From Pseudomonas viridiflava (GTDB lineage Bacteria; Pseudomonadota; Gammaproteobacteria; Pseudomonadales; Pseudomonadaceae): 64,000 bases of DNA. Location of the stretch: NCBI RefSeq assembly GCF_900590885.1, contig NZ_UUON01000004.1, forward strand, positions 186,001 to 250,000, in the 5' to 3' direction. Positions 28,075-37,489 of the stretch are shown here, piece after piece. Positions within the stretch are counted from its first letter, which is position 1. Each line of letters opens with the position of its first letter. The notes below the pieces were generated by a model. It saw nothing but the letters and a program-made list of their open reading frames with translations. It did no database searches and was not told the DNA's origin. Position numbers and translations under genes: made by a program.

Positions 28075-29349
28075 GTGGAGTTGTCGATGTTCAAATCACC
28101 TATGTTTCCCTTTTCCGAGAACGGCTTTAGCTCTCGGATGCATGCTGGCGTGATGGAGTTGCCAGTGCATTACATGAGAGGTGGGACTTCGACGGGGGTG
28201 GTGATTTGGGAGCCCTTGCTACCCCGTGATGAGAGGCTGCGAGCAGAGCTATTGCGCCACCTCATGGGAGTCCCTCTTGCTGGAAATCAGCAGGGTAATC
28301 GTCAGATAACCGGTCTGGGCCGGGGCCCTGCTACAAGCAATAAAGTGTTTTTGGCACGGGTGGAGTACACGCCTTCGGGGCCTCAGATCGTCAGTACGCT
28401 TGCCCAACTGGCCAGTGATCATAGCGACATAGACTGGAGCGTGAACTGCGGCAACATGTCTTCCGCGTTGCCGCTCTGGGCTATCGACACGGGCTTGATC
28501 GAAGTGCCTGCGGCTGGGAGCTTCGACATCGAAATCAAGAACACCAACACGGGCGTTATTACTGTCGCAAGGATGTCCCAGGATACCCAGGGCGGATTAG
28601 TGAATGCTGAAATTCCAGGGGTTACGGGCGCTTTTCCCCGCGTCGATCTTTTCTTGCAGTCACCGGTAGGCAATAAGACCGGAGCTCTTTTACCTACAGG
28701 CAACGTCCTGGACACAGTCGCCGGACACAATGTTTCGTGTGTGGACGTGGCTGTGCCCATGGTAATTGCCGATGCCGCTAGCTTTGGCAAAACGGGCCAC
28801 GAAGCCATTTCAGAACTCGAAGCCGACGCTGTGTTCATGGCGAAGCTGAGGCAAGTCTGGATTGAGGCGGGTTTGAAGATGCAGCTTCGGCGTCGCGACG
28901 GCGAGCTCATGAGCTTGGCCGAACTCGAACGAAGTGAAACCATTCCCAAAGTGTGCATCGTCGGCGCACCCCGTCACGGTGGGCACATTGCAGTCCGGTA
29001 TTTCACGCCCCAGACGGGGCACGCTTCAATGGCTGTCTCTGGCGGCTGCTGTCTTGCCGCGGCATGCCTGCTATCGGGAAGCACAGCCCATGCGGTGGCC
29101 GTGGGTCTGAAAAGCGTATCTACGACGTACTCGGATGTGGAGGTGAATATCGAGAATCCGGCTGGCATGTTGGATACCACGGTCAGCGTCAAGGCTCATG
29201 CCGATAGCATAGACATTCGCGCGGCTGCTTACCGACGCAATACCCAAATCTTGATGCGCGGCCATGTCCCACTTTATCGAGCGTCAGCGCAATTGATCGA
29301 AGCGATGGACACAGTGCCGAAATCGGTGATCGATAGGGCGTCATCTTAG
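28075..29349 (+). CDS. PrpF family isomerase, 4-oxalomesaconate tautomerase-like
   Basis: A 424-residue PrpF-fold protein (duplicated diaminopimelate-epimerase-like domains). Recognisable parts are VHYMRGGTSTGVVI at the N-terminus, CGNMSSALPLWAID in the middle and QTGHASMAVSGGCCLAAAC near residue 325. The family contains PrpF (aconitate isomerase of the methylcitrate route) and GalD (4-oxalomesaconate tautomerase of gallate catabolism). Given the RraA-like aldolase and PDC-hydrolase-like neighbours, a GalD-like role fits better than PrpF. The annotated start follows GTGGAG; ATG 28087 is an alternative. Confidence 0.78.
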   Translation: MELSMFKSPMFPFSENGFSSRMHAGVMELPVHYMRGGTSTGVVIWEPLLPRDERLRAELLRHLMGVPLAGNQQGNRQITGLGRGPATSNKVFLARVEYTPSGPQIVSTLAQLASDHSDIDWSVNCGNMSSALPLWAIDTGLIEVPAAGSFDIEIKNTNTGVITVARMSQDTQGGLVNAEIPGVTGAFPRVDLFLQSPVGNKTGALLPTGNVLDTVAGHNVSCVDVAVPMVIADAASFGKTGHEAISELEADAVFMAKLRQVWIEAGLKMQLRRRDGELMSLAELERSETIPKVCIVGAPRHGGHIAVRYFTPQTGHASMAVSGGCCLAAACLLSGSTAHAVAVGLKSVSTTYSDVEVNIENPAGMLDTTVSVKAHADSIDIRAAAYRRNTQILMRGHVPLYRASAQLIEAMDTVPKSVIDRASS

Positions 29350-29551
29350 AGTGCTACGAGTCAGCACGCGACCGAAGCATTATTGTAGGAAGGTGTTTTG
29401 GAAGGGAAGCTTCCAGAAAATGCAGAGGTAGTCGCGTAGGTCTCTGCAGCGCCGGCCTGGCTGGGCAAACTTGACTCGGCTATGCCGCTGCAATCACCAT
29501 AGTTGCGGAAGGAATCTCGGCTGGAACACAGCTCTGATCTTCAGGCACTTC

Positions 29552-29627
29552 TGTAGTGGTCTAATGAAACCGGACACCCATTTAGGCGAGAATGCTCGCC
29601 AGATCGAGGTGTCAGATGACTAAACAA
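29552..29627 (+). mobile_element. Left-end fragment of a second IS (IS3-family type)
   Basis: The stretch beginning TGTAGTGGTCTAATGAAACC resembles the left terminus of a common Pseudomonas IS3-family element, and its transposase start ATGACTAAACAA (M-T-K-Q) is at 29616-29627. It is then cut exactly by the left inverted repeat of the intact IS at 29628. No continuation of this element is found on the right side of that IS, so the rest has been deleted. Confidence 0.5.
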
Positions 29628-29689
29628 TGAATCGCCCCGGGTTTCGTAGACACCTCCATGCCTTAAACTGAGGCCAATCAGGAGGTGCC

Positions 29690-29968
29690 ATGAGCAACCC
29701 ACGTTATCCCGAAGAATTCAAAATCCAAGCGGTCAATCAAGTGACCGAAAAGAAGCTGCCTGTCGCTGAGGTAGCGGCGCGTCTTGGCGTGTCGACGCAT
29801 AGCCTCTATGCCTGGATAAAGCGCTACAGCAAGCCTCAGGCAGAACGGCAGCAAGACGATGATCAGCACGCGGAACTGCGGCGTCTGCGAGCCGAACTCA
29901 AGCGGGTCACCGAAGAGCGAGACATCTTAAAAAAGGCCGCCGCGTACTTTGCCAAGGAGTGCGGTTGA
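29690..29968 (+). CDS. IS3-family transposase OrfA
   Basis: A 92-residue protein with an N-terminal helix-turn-helix (VAEVAARLGVSTHSLYAWIK) that recognises the IS ends, followed by a leucine-zipper-like coiled coil (LRRLRAELKRVTEERDILKK). AGGAGG lies six bases ahead of ATG 29690. The A AAA AAG heptamer at 29929-29935 is in the right frame for a -1 ribosomal slip into orfB. Confidence 0.92.
   Translation: MSNPRYPEEFKIQAVNQVTEKKLPVAEVAARLGVSTHSLYAWIKRYSKPQAERQQDDDQHAELRRLRAELKRVTEERDILKKAAAYFAKECG
29929..29935 (+). promoter_or_regulatory. -1 programmed frameshift site (A6G)
   Basis: A AAA AAG read in the orfA frame fits the X XXY YYZ slippery heptamer. Slipping back one base enters the orfB frame and gives the fused OrfAB transposase, the active form in IS3 elements. 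Confidence 0.75.
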
Positions 29969-30840
29969 AGTACGCCTTTATCAAGCAGCGAGCGGGCGAC
30001 TATTCCATTCGACGGCTTTGCCTGACACTGAAAGTCCATCCCAGCGGTTATTACGCCTGGCTGTCTGAGCCGCATTCTGTACGCGCCAAAGACGACCAGC
30101 GACTGCTGGGTTTGATCAAGCATTCCTGGCTGGAGAGCGGCGGTGTTTATGGCTATCGCAAAATCCACGACGATCTGCGCGAGGTCGGTGAGGATTGTGG
30201 TCGCCATCGTGTGGCGAGGCTGATGCGTCTTGAAGGTCTGCGTTCTCAGACAGGTTATCGACGCCGCCCTGGAAAGTACGGCGGTAAGCCAGCGGTCGTC
30301 TCACCCAATTTGCTGAAGCGCCAGTTCGATGTTGTGGAACCCAACAAGGTTTGGGTAACCGACATCACGTACATTCGTACGTATGAAGGCTGGTTGTATT
30401 TGGCGGTGGTACTGGATCTGTTTTCTCGGCAGGTCGTTGGCTGGTCAATGAAGTCGCAGATGACCAGTGATTTGGCCATTGATGCGTTATTGATGGCGGT
30501 TTGGAGGCGAAAACCGAAACAGGAGGTGATGGTTCACTCCGACCAAGGCAGCCAGTACAGCAGCTCTGATTGGCGCAGTTTTTTGAAAGCGAACAATTTG
30601 GTTGCCAGTATGAGTCGCCGAGGCAACTGTCATGACAACGCCGTGGCCGAGAGCTTTTTCCAGCTTCTGAAACGGGAACGGATCAAGCGGAAAATCTACA
30701 CCTCGCGGCAAGATGCTCGTAGTGATGTGTTTGATTACATCGAGATGTTCTACAACGCAAAACGCCGCCATGGTTTCAACAATCAGCTGTCACCGGTAGA
30801 GTTTGAAAAGCGTTACGCAATGAGTTTGCAAGGTGTCTAA
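29959..30840 (+). CDS. IS3-family transposase OrfB (DDE integrase domain)
   Basis: A 293-residue integrase-like protein. The DDE triad is visible in VTDITY, HSDQGSQYSS and NAVAESFF, and the helix-turn-helix_21-type N-terminal part in GVYGYRKIHDDLRE. It overlaps orfA by ten bases; a GTG at 29959 could start it alone, but the fused OrfAB made by frameshifting at 29929 is expected to carry out transposition. No disruption is seen, so the IS may still be active. Confidence 0.92.
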   Translation: MRLKYAFIKQRAGDYSIRRLCLTLKVHPSGYYAWLSEPHSVRAKDDQRLLGLIKHSWLESGGVYGYRKIHDDLREVGEDCGRHRVARLMRLEGLRSQTGYRRRPGKYGGKPAVVSPNLLKRQFDVVEPNKVWVTDITYIRTYEGWLYLAVVLDLFSRQVVGWSMKSQMTSDLAIDALLMAVWRRKPKQEVMVHSDQGSQYSSSDWRSFLKANNLVASMSRRGNCHDNAVAESFFQLLKRERIKRKIYTSRQDARSDVFDYIEMFYNAKRRHGFNNQLSPVEFEKRYAMSLQGV

Positions 30841-30860
30841 AGAATCCGGGGCGATTCATT

Positions 30861-31793
30861 TCTCACTTGATCAGGATCGCTTGCAAGCCGTTGGCCTTAC
30901 CTCAAGCGGCGTATTCCAGCTGCTGGGATTTCTGCTCACGGGTGTGCCTATCACTTCGGTTCGTGAAGACATCCGCTCGGTACAGGTGGTAGGTCGAGCG
31001 GCGGGCGAAGTGCGCCTTGATCCGGCGAAGATTGGGGATTTCACCCTGATAGGTCTTGCAGGTCAGCGGGTTACACTCTCGCAAATCGTAGAAGTCAGCG
31101 TTCGCATAGAGGATCCGATACTGCGGCATCGTGATCGCCATCCCACAATTACTGTACGCGAGAATATAGCGGAAGGGCTTCAGCATCCGGACGTGTCCAC
31201 GGCTGTCTGGAAAGATCTCCAACCGATCGTCGAGACGCTGCCAGCCGGTTACAACATCGAAATGGCGGGCGCCCTTGAAGAGTCTGGCAAGGCAAGCCAG
31301 GCCATCATGCCGCTGCTGCCAATCCTGATCGCGCCGACCTTGCTGATCATCATTCTTCAAGTCCGTTCGATCTCGGCCATTATCAGGGTGTTCCTTACGT
31401 CGCCGCAGGGCTTGATCGGGGTAGTGCCTATCCTTGTGATCTTCGGCCAGCCGTTTGGAATCAACGCACTGGTGGGTCTGATTGCGCTATCGGAGATCTT
31501 GATGCGTAACACCCTGATCTTGATCGGTCAGATCCATGCTAACGAACACGAGCCCCTGGATCCGTTCAGCTGTTGTAGAGGCCACATTGCAGCGGGCGAG
31601 ATCAGTATTGCTCACTGCGCTTGCAGCCATCCTGGCATTCATCCCGCTGACTCACTCGGTGTTTTGGGGCACTTCAGCCTACACGCGGATCGGCGGTACG
31701 TTCGCAGGCACGATCATGACCCTGGCATTCCTGCCCGCGATGTACTCCATCTGGTTCAAAATCCGTCCAGTGCAGCACAGCGCGCCAAAGTAA
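30861..31793 (+). pseudogene. RND efflux permease, C-terminal remnant cut by IS and frameshifted
   Basis: Directly after the IS right end the sequence reads as the last third of an AcrB/MexB-type HAE1 permease: LDQDRLQAVGLTSSGVFQLL, then RQRVTL-type and LPILIAPTLLIIILQVRS (TM7-8 region), and FGQPFGINALVGLIALSEIL. At about 31540 the frame shifts, and the +1 frame continues AVVEATLQRARSVLLTALAA through LPAMYSIWFKIRP to a stop at 31793. About 700 N-terminal residues are missing and are not to the left of the IS. The gene is non-functional. Confidence 0.85.
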
Positions 31794-32134
31794 ACCTGGC
31801 GACCGTGTTGCCACTACAAGACAACGCACTCATCCCCTGGATACTCCGGGGGATTTTCATGAATACGACTAGAAAAGTGATCGATGGTTGCTTCATCAAC
31901 AGATTGCTTGAGTCGGCATTTAGGTCGCGAAAACGTTTTAAATAACTCTCAAGAGGTACGTAATAAATTTTTGCGCAATGTGGAGGATCAGACTATTGCC
32001 TTCGGCTACCATCAGCTTCGTTTGCACAGCGTTTTAATCGATTGCTTCATCAGAAGCCTGCAGGGCTTACGCACTCTCATCAATGTAGGCGATCGTTTAT
32101 GGTGGCCATATAAAGAAGGTCACTGCTTACGAGG
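31794..32134. other. Gene-free stretch after the RND remnant
   Basis: 341 bp. An 84-codon frame at 31884-32138 has no recognisable pattern and no good start signal. An imperfect CCCCTGGATACTCCGGGGG hairpin near 31836-31854, followed by TTTTC, may be the old pump-gene terminator. Confidence 0.45.
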
Positions 32135-33400
32135 CTAAAATCGAAGAGTATATGTAGTGATCAGCCTGTTCTCGTCGTAATGCTGGGGCGCTAGCCTGCC
32201 TGTGCTGAAGTCGACTTTTTGATCGATATGCCTCCATTCGAATGCTACATCCTTGAAGGTTCCACTCTGGATAACATAGCCAATCGATGTGGTCGCCTCC
32301 CATTCCGAGCCTTCCTGACTAGTATTGGTTTGAACTATATTTGAACCTTTAATAAATCGCGTCATAAACTTCAAGCCGGGAAGGCCAAGAGAAAAAAAGT
32401 CAAAATCATATCTGACTTGCCATGAGGCCTCTTGCGCCTTTGCAAACCCAGTGGGCGACCAGTTAACGAGATATGGTGAAGCCGCGTAGCCGTTTAGGAG
32501 AGGGAAGGCAGTATCTCCCAGCATGCGTTGATACCCAAAACCAAACGAGTGGCCATTTTTTTTAAGGCTCGTCATTACGCCGTAGGCCTGGTTGTCTATG
32601 ACGCCGTTCAGAGCTTTTCCAATCTCATGACTATTATAATAGCGCAGGTCAGTTTTTAACGTGAAGCCGTTTCCAATTTGGTTATTTAACGCTAGGCCTG
32701 CATAGTGCTGCTGGTAGATGTCCTCCAACTGCCCGTAGAAATATGTACCTGAAATCCAGGGAGTGAACGTGTATGTTCCGCCTGCAAATAACAACCCCTT
32801 ATCGGAGGGCTCAGAGCTGGGCGCGCTAAGGCCAATATTTTCGCGATTGGACGAGTTCCGACCGACAATTGACGAGTATTTTCCGAGCGTTAAGCTGAGA
32901 CGCTGAATGTCCTTGCTTTCAATTTGCCATCCCTGGAAGGTAGTGATTAATTGTCGGGAGTCATCAATATAGGCAACAGGAAGCAATGGTCTGAGTTCAC
33001 CGAGTCTAAATTCTGTGTTCGACATCTTCATCTTCAGGGTAGGCGCTGCATGGCCGTAGTCTGTAGCTTGCCGAGTTTGAGTATGGCTGTAAGGAATAAC
33101 TGAGTCAGGCCCACGCCCTCCACCGCCGTCCAAGCGCACTGCATACTGAGCACTTATGTCAAAGCCAAAATTTATTGGGCCTTGCGTGTAGCCAGATTTA
33201 AATTGTAAATCCGCGCCCTGCGTCCACCCGCCAGCCCTGGAAATAGGGGCGCCGGTTTGTTTGTAGTCACGGTCTATGTAAGCATTCCGTAAGTTCAGCA
33301 TGGTGGACGAGTCAACCAAAAGATCTGCACGGCTCATGCTTACATGGGCAAGCATTGCAATGAACACGATTTTCGAAGGCTTGCTTATAAATTGATTCAT
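32135..33400 (-). CDS. OprD family outer-membrane porin
   Basis: A 421-residue protein with a signal peptide (about 1-25) and the OprD-family pattern: STMLNLRNAYIDRDYK at the mature N-terminus, GGWTQGADLQFKSGYTQGP, GELRPLLPVAYIDDSRQL and a C-terminal strand ending TTYTLRF with terminal Phe. Members form 18-strand monomeric channels for carboxylates or basic amino acids. AGGTG precedes the ATG. It is the last gene of a minus-strand unit with a flavoprotein and an MFS importer, so it likely brings their substrate across the outer membrane. Confidence 0.88.
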   Translation of the reverse strand: MNQFISKPSKIVFIAMLAHVSMSRADLLVDSSTMLNLRNAYIDRDYKQTGAPISRAGGWTQGADLQFKSGYTQGPINFGFDISAQYAVRLDGGGGRGPDSVIPYSHTQTRQATDYGHAAPTLKMKMSNTEFRLGELRPLLPVAYIDDSRQLITTFQGWQIESKDIQRLSLTLGKYSSIVGRNSSNRENIGLSAPSSEPSDKGLLFAGGTYTFTPWISGTYFYGQLEDIYQQHYAGLALNNQIGNGFTLKTDLRYYNSHEIGKALNGVIDNQAYGVMTSLKKNGHSFGFGYQRMLGDTAFPLLNGYAASPYLVNWSPTGFAKAQEASWQVRYDFDFFSLGLPGLKFMTRFIKGSNIVQTNTSQEGSEWEATTSIGYVIQSGTFKDVAFEWRHIDQKVDFSTGRLAPQHYDENRLITTYTLRF

Positions 33401-33479
33401 ACTGCACCTGTTGTTTTTATTTGGCGCGTAGAAACCTGCACGACATAAGTCATGCAGGTTAACTGATACGGATAGAGTG

Positions 33480-34703
33480 CTAGACTATTTGAGTTCTTTT
33501 GAGCTTTATCATTGAAAGCGCGAATGCACCTAGAATCGGCCCTGCTGAGAGAGTTAGGAAGGCGGCATTAAAAGACTGTGTAGCGTGAAAAACCGCCCCA
33601 ATAGCAATTGGTACAATTGCGCTGCCTAATTGCCAGATAGCGGCAGTCATACCTGTAGCAGTACCCGCGCGAGCTGGCCCTGCAACCTCTGCTACCATGA
33701 CGCCAAGCAATGGACTGTAAACAAATGCTCCGAGGCCTAAAATCGGCGCAGCGATCAGAAAGGCTGTGCGACCATTCAAGTTTCCGAAGATTAACAGCAT
33801 AGCCGCAAAAACAATCAAGCCACCCATAGCAATTATGCGAGGGTTGTTGCACCAATCTGAGATAAAGCCAAAAAGTGGTTTCCCAATAATTGCAGCAATA
33901 CCCGCTAAAGAAACGATGAAACCTGCTTCTATTGACGTCAATCCTTCTTTCTTCATAAGAAGGGTGCTACACCAGAACGCGAACCCCCATGTACCCCAGA
34001 ATCCGCCAAATCCAGCTAAGGTTAAAAGGAGCATATTTCTGTCGCGCAGTAGGGGTTTCAATTCTGCCCAGGTAGCCCGTTTAGGCGTAGCGATACCTGT
34101 ATCCGGGCAATCTCGGATCAATAGGAGGCTTGAGATACCGACGACGAGAGTGAGGGCTCCAAGTAAATGGTAAACATTTCGCCATCCGATAGCTTCTGCT
34201 AGTGGCGGCACTATAAGGTTGGTTATCGCCACTGCCAGTGATGAAGCAATCATGAACAGACCTATAGCACGACCGCGCATTGACTTGTCGAACCAGGAGA
34301 CTATCAGCTTTATACAGCAAGCGTAGTCGGCGCCGGCTGCGAGGCCCATCGCAAACATTGTTCCCAATCCCTGAGTATAACTCTGGGTTAGACCAAAGAA
34401 GGCTGTCAGAATCGCCAAGGTGTTAACGGAAAATACAAGTACACTCTTTGCACCAACTTTATCGCTGAGCAACCCGCCCAAGGCATTGAACAGTACATAG
34501 CCAATGTAAAAGGATGTAGTAAATACGCCCAGCACCGATATGGGCAGATCGAGGGCACTACCGATTGTAAGTGAAAGATTTGACCATGCGAGCCGATCAA
34601 CAAAGCTCATAAAGAAAGTCAGCGTGCAGACTAGAAGAATCACCCACCGATAGCGAGCAGGGTTTATTAGTTGAGCGCTTGTTGAGGAATTTGAATTTAT
34701 CAT
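33480..34703 (-). CDS. MFS transporter (organic acid type)
   Basis: A 407-residue, 12-helix MFS protein. Helix 1 reads WVILLVCTLTFFMSFVDRLAW, and the motif A loop GGLLSDKVGAK follows helix 2. Overall it resembles the ACS/oxalate-formate-type carboxylate carriers. It lies between the flavoprotein gene (48-bp gap) and the OprD gene (79-bp gap), all on the minus strand, so it is likely the inner-membrane importer of that unit. Confidence 0.85.
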   Translation of the reverse strand: MINSNSSTSAQLINPARYRWVILLVCTLTFFMSFVDRLAWSNLSLTIGSALDLPISVLGVFTTSFYIGYVLFNALGGLLSDKVGAKSVLVFSVNTLAILTAFFGLTQSYTQGLGTMFAMGLAAGADYACCIKLIVSWFDKSMRGRAIGLFMIASSLAVAITNLIVPPLAEAIGWRNVYHLLGALTLVVGISSLLLIRDCPDTGIATPKRATWAELKPLLRDRNMLLLTLAGFGGFWGTWGFAFWCSTLLMKKEGLTSIEAGFIVSLAGIAAIIGKPLFGFISDWCNNPRIIAMGGLIVFAAMLLIFGNLNGRTAFLIAAPILGLGAFVYSPLLGVMVAEVAGPARAGTATGMTAAIWQLGSAIVPIAIGAVFHATQSFNAAFLTLSAGPILGAFALSMIKLKRTQIV

Positions 34704-34751
34704 TATTTTTTCCCATTTTAATGCCGCACGCTTATAGCGAGCGGCAATTGC

Positions 34752-36104
34752 TTACATATCAGTACCCAGATACGCCCCGTCTTTCTCCAAGAGGGTCTGC
34801 AATTCAGAGATCGTTATTTCACGAGGAAGTTTTGATTGTTTAATGCATAACGCCGCAGCTGTTCCTGCTGCCTGCCCCATAACAAAACATGCTCCGGTTA
34901 CTCGAGCTGCCGATTGTGCGCCGTGATCCATTGAGGCGCATCGTCCAACTACGAATAGATTGTCGAGATTGCTCGAAATAAGCATGCGATACGGTAGCTG
35001 ATTGAATCCGCGAACATTTGGGATGTCTGGCCAGCGGAATTCTATGTCTCCCAAAACATGATCTTCTACCGGCCACCCGTTTACGCCGATAGTATCCTCA
35101 AAGCTAACGCAATTTAGTACATCAGACTCAGTCAATACATAGTCGCCTTGAATTCTTCGAGTCTCGCGTATCCCGATCTGCGGCGGGATATCTACGATGT
35201 AACTGTTCTTAAATTCTGGGATAGCGTCACGCATCATAGCAAATGACTCATGGATTTGACGGCGCCCCTCCATCTCGCCAAAACTCAACTGATCTGCATC
35301 AACACCATCAACGGCGGTACCGTCCGGGTTGGCAACCTGTGTCAAGTTCACTCTCCACTCAAGGCTATGATTCTGCGGGCGAATGATTGGAGTTTTACGA
35401 GGGAATTTTTTTCCCGATCTTTCCTCTTCAGCGGCCATTAATGCTGGGAATTTATCCCACCCACGATTTTGAGCAAGTTCAGTCGGCACGTCATTTAGAC
35501 GAAACATTGTAGAGGGGTACATCATTGCACCCGAGCCACCATCCTGCAGAGACTTGGCGCCTGCCCAGTGGGCCATGTCGCCATCGCCTGATCCGTCAAT
35601 GAAAATTTTTCCGCGAATCGCCTTCCGTCCGGATTTCGTCTCGACCAGGAGTAGTTCAATTTTAGACTCGCTGGTCTTGATTACACCGGCGGCCAAGGCG
35701 TGGAAGAGAATTTTCACTCCATGCTCTGAGAGCAAAGCATCCGCCGCAATTTTGTAGGCCGCAGTGTCATAGGCTTGGGCATTGATTTTGCCGAAAACGG
35801 TATGAGGCTCTTTGAGCCCCCCGATTTCATTAATACGCGTGAGCAACTGATCGGCTATACCATGGACGACCCTATCGATACTGCCGAATCGATTCGCAAA
35901 AAGCCCGCAGAAATTAGTGACGCCCGCAGCAGTCCCCATCCCGCCTAGGAAGCCGTATCGTTCGATGAGAAGGGTTGACGCGCCAGATTGGGCAGCGGCA
36001 GCAGCAGCAGCGATTCCGGCGGGGCCACCACCTAATACCACTACGTCATAGTCGCCATAGAGCTCTGTGTTTCGAGCGGGCTCTTGGATCACTTCAAGGG
36101 TCAT
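34752..36104 (-). CDS. FAD-dependent oxidoreductase (FAD_oxidored, PF12831 type)
   Basis: A 450-residue flavoprotein. The N-terminal dinucleotide motif is VVVLGGGPAGIAAAAAAAQ, followed by STLLIERYGFLGGMGTAAGV and an internal FIDGSGDGDMAHWAG, which together mark the PF12831 group of uncharacterised FAD-dependent dehydrogenases. The C-terminal segment VVGRCASMDHGAQSAARVT closes the FAD site. AGGAGA precedes the ATG. As the first gene of the uptake operon, divergent from a LysR gene, it probably performs the first oxidation of the imported acid. Substrate unknown. Confidence 0.83.
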   Translation of the reverse strand: MTLEVIQEPARNTELYGDYDVVVLGGGPAGIAAAAAAAQSGASTLLIERYGFLGGMGTAAGVTNFCGLFANRFGSIDRVVHGIADQLLTRINEIGGLKEPHTVFGKINAQAYDTAAYKIAADALLSEHGVKILFHALAAGVIKTSESKIELLLVETKSGRKAIRGKIFIDGSGDGDMAHWAGAKSLQDGGSGAMMYPSTMFRLNDVPTELAQNRGWDKFPALMAAEEERSGKKFPRKTPIIRPQNHSLEWRVNLTQVANPDGTAVDGVDADQLSFGEMEGRRQIHESFAMMRDAIPEFKNSYIVDIPPQIGIRETRRIQGDYVLTESDVLNCVSFEDTIGVNGWPVEDHVLGDIEFRWPDIPNVRGFNQLPYRMLISSNLDNLFVVGRCASMDHGAQSAARVTGACFVMGQAAGTAAALCIKQSKLPREITISELQTLLEKDGAYLGTDM

Positions 36105-36179
36105 AGGGTTCTCCTGTTGTTTTTTTTACCCTAACCCATTGCGATATCAGGGAGAATCCCATCAAATGCGATGACAGCG

Positions 36180-36194
36180 TTCTCGAATCGAGAA
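36180..36194. promoter_or_regulatory. Perfect palindrome between flavoprotein operon and LysR gene
   Basis: TTCTCGAATCGAGAA is a perfect 15-bp palindrome that ends eight bases before the LysR ATG and next to its AAAGGTG ribosome-binding site. Its position would suit autorepression by the LysR protein. The 97-bp intergenic region is also the only place for the operon promoter. Confidence 0.5.
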
Positions 36195-36201
36195 AGGTGA
36201 A

Positions 36202-37122
36202 ATGGACACTCTTACGAATCTGAAAACTTTTCTTCAGGTAGCCGAAAGCTCCGGTTTTTCCGGCGCAGGAAGAAAAATGTCGCTTGCGACTTCGGTAATA
36301 TCAAAACGGATTGATCAGCTCGAAAACCAGATTGGTGCTCAATTATTCATTAGGAGTACCCGTACTCTAATCCTGACTGATGCTGGACAAAATTGGCTTG
36401 GTCGAGTCAAGGCCCTCGTGGCAGATTTTGACGATGTACTCGGTGCAGTTGGGCCGAATGAGGATGAATTACAAGGCCCCCTTAGAGTTAAGTTACCGAC
36501 GACCTTGACCATGATGTATTTCGGAAACATACTTGCTAAGTTCCAGAGTGATTATCCCTCTATTACCTTGGAGGTCATTCTTACTGACAGGGTTCTCAAC
36601 CCTCTGGATGAAGGGTTTGATATCGCTATCGCAGCGTTTGGTTCGAGTTATAGCGGAGTAGCGGACATCACCCTATGCCCACTAAGCAGAACACTTTGTG
36701 CTTCGCCAGATTATCTATCTAAAAATTCAGCTTGCTTACACCCCAGGGATCTACAGAATCACTCAACACTCAGCTTTCAGCCAACCGGAAATACCTGGTC
36801 ATTTGAAGGGGATGAGGGGCCAGTACAAGTAAGCATCACCCCTAAGATGAGTGCTAACGAAGGAAAGGTTCTGCTTGCAAGTGCACTGGCCGGTAATGGA
36901 ATAGCTTTACTGTCTGATTACTTAGCCCTGCCAGCGATCCGTTCTGGTGAGTTAGTACCGGTAATGGTAGCGTATAAGCCAGTTGAGATTTGGTTAAAAG
37001 CTTTAGTGCCTACTACACGTTTACATATTAGTCGGGTGGTACGCTTACTAGAAGCGTTCCAAGACGAGTTTACCTCGGAGCCACCATGGCTTCGCAGCGA
37101 GCACTCAGCCCCTACAGACTAG
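36202..37122 (+). CDS. LysR family regulator divergent from the OprD/MFS/flavoprotein operon
   Basis: A 306-residue protein of the CrgA/AaeR-like branch: MDTLTNLKTFLQVAESSGFS, helix-turn-helix AGRKMSLATSVISKRIDQLE, ARLF-like QLFIRSTRTL, then an effector domain (GPLRVKLPTTLTMMYFG, LNPLDEGFDIAIAAF). AAAGGTG is at ideal spacing. It is divergent from the operon 36104-32135 and probably controls it. The gene is AT-rich relative to the core. Confidence 0.86.
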   Translation: MDTLTNLKTFLQVAESSGFSGAGRKMSLATSVISKRIDQLENQIGAQLFIRSTRTLILTDAGQNWLGRVKALVADFDDVLGAVGPNEDELQGPLRVKLPTTLTMMYFGNILAKFQSDYPSITLEVILTDRVLNPLDEGFDIAIAAFGSSYSGVADITLCPLSRTLCASPDYLSKNSACLHPRDLQNHSTLSFQPTGNTWSFEGDEGPVQVSITPKMSANEGKVLLASALAGNGIALLSDYLALPAIRSGELVPVMVAYKPVEIWLKALVPTTRLHISRVVRLLEAFQDEFTSEPPWLRSEHSAPTD

Positions 37123-37489
37123 ATCGAATGGTAATGAATATGATTAGGTGGGCGCAGAGCGGTCTGCCATGCGGGCGGGAGGTGAGTAATGCCTGCTTCA
37201 GATGAAAAAAGTTTATGCCCCTTTTCAGAGCACGACAAAGGGAGCCTGGTGGATTACACCAGACATCCTTTTTCGGTCGATACGTTCGTAGCACCCCTAG
37301 GGCGTCGAGGGACACCGACCAATGTAACGCCCGGTAGTGAGAACTGCATCGTGACAGAATCAGATCCGGGAGCAACAAATTGAGGCATAAGCACCGAGCT
37401 GATCAACAACGCTTTTGGATTACCGTGGATGATCGCGACACCGGAAATGGATGCGGCAGGTTGTAGACATTGGCATCGCAACCTCAACG
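37123..37489. other. Gene-free stretch left of the intron remnant
   Basis: No convincing coding frame. Short frames on both strands here overlap each other and have no family pattern. Confidence 0.4.

Larger units (their letters stand above)
29628..30858 (+). mobile_element. IS3-family insertion sequence, 1231 bp
   Basis: The ends are imperfect inverted repeats: TGAATCGCCCCGG at 29628 and its complement ending at 30858, with similarity continuing through TAGACACCT. Inside are orfA (29690-29968) and orfB (29959-30840) in the -1 relationship of IS3 elements. I find no target-site duplication: the left flank ends in another IS and the right flank is inside an RND pump gene. This points to a deletion or recombination at the element after insertion. 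Confidence 0.88.
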
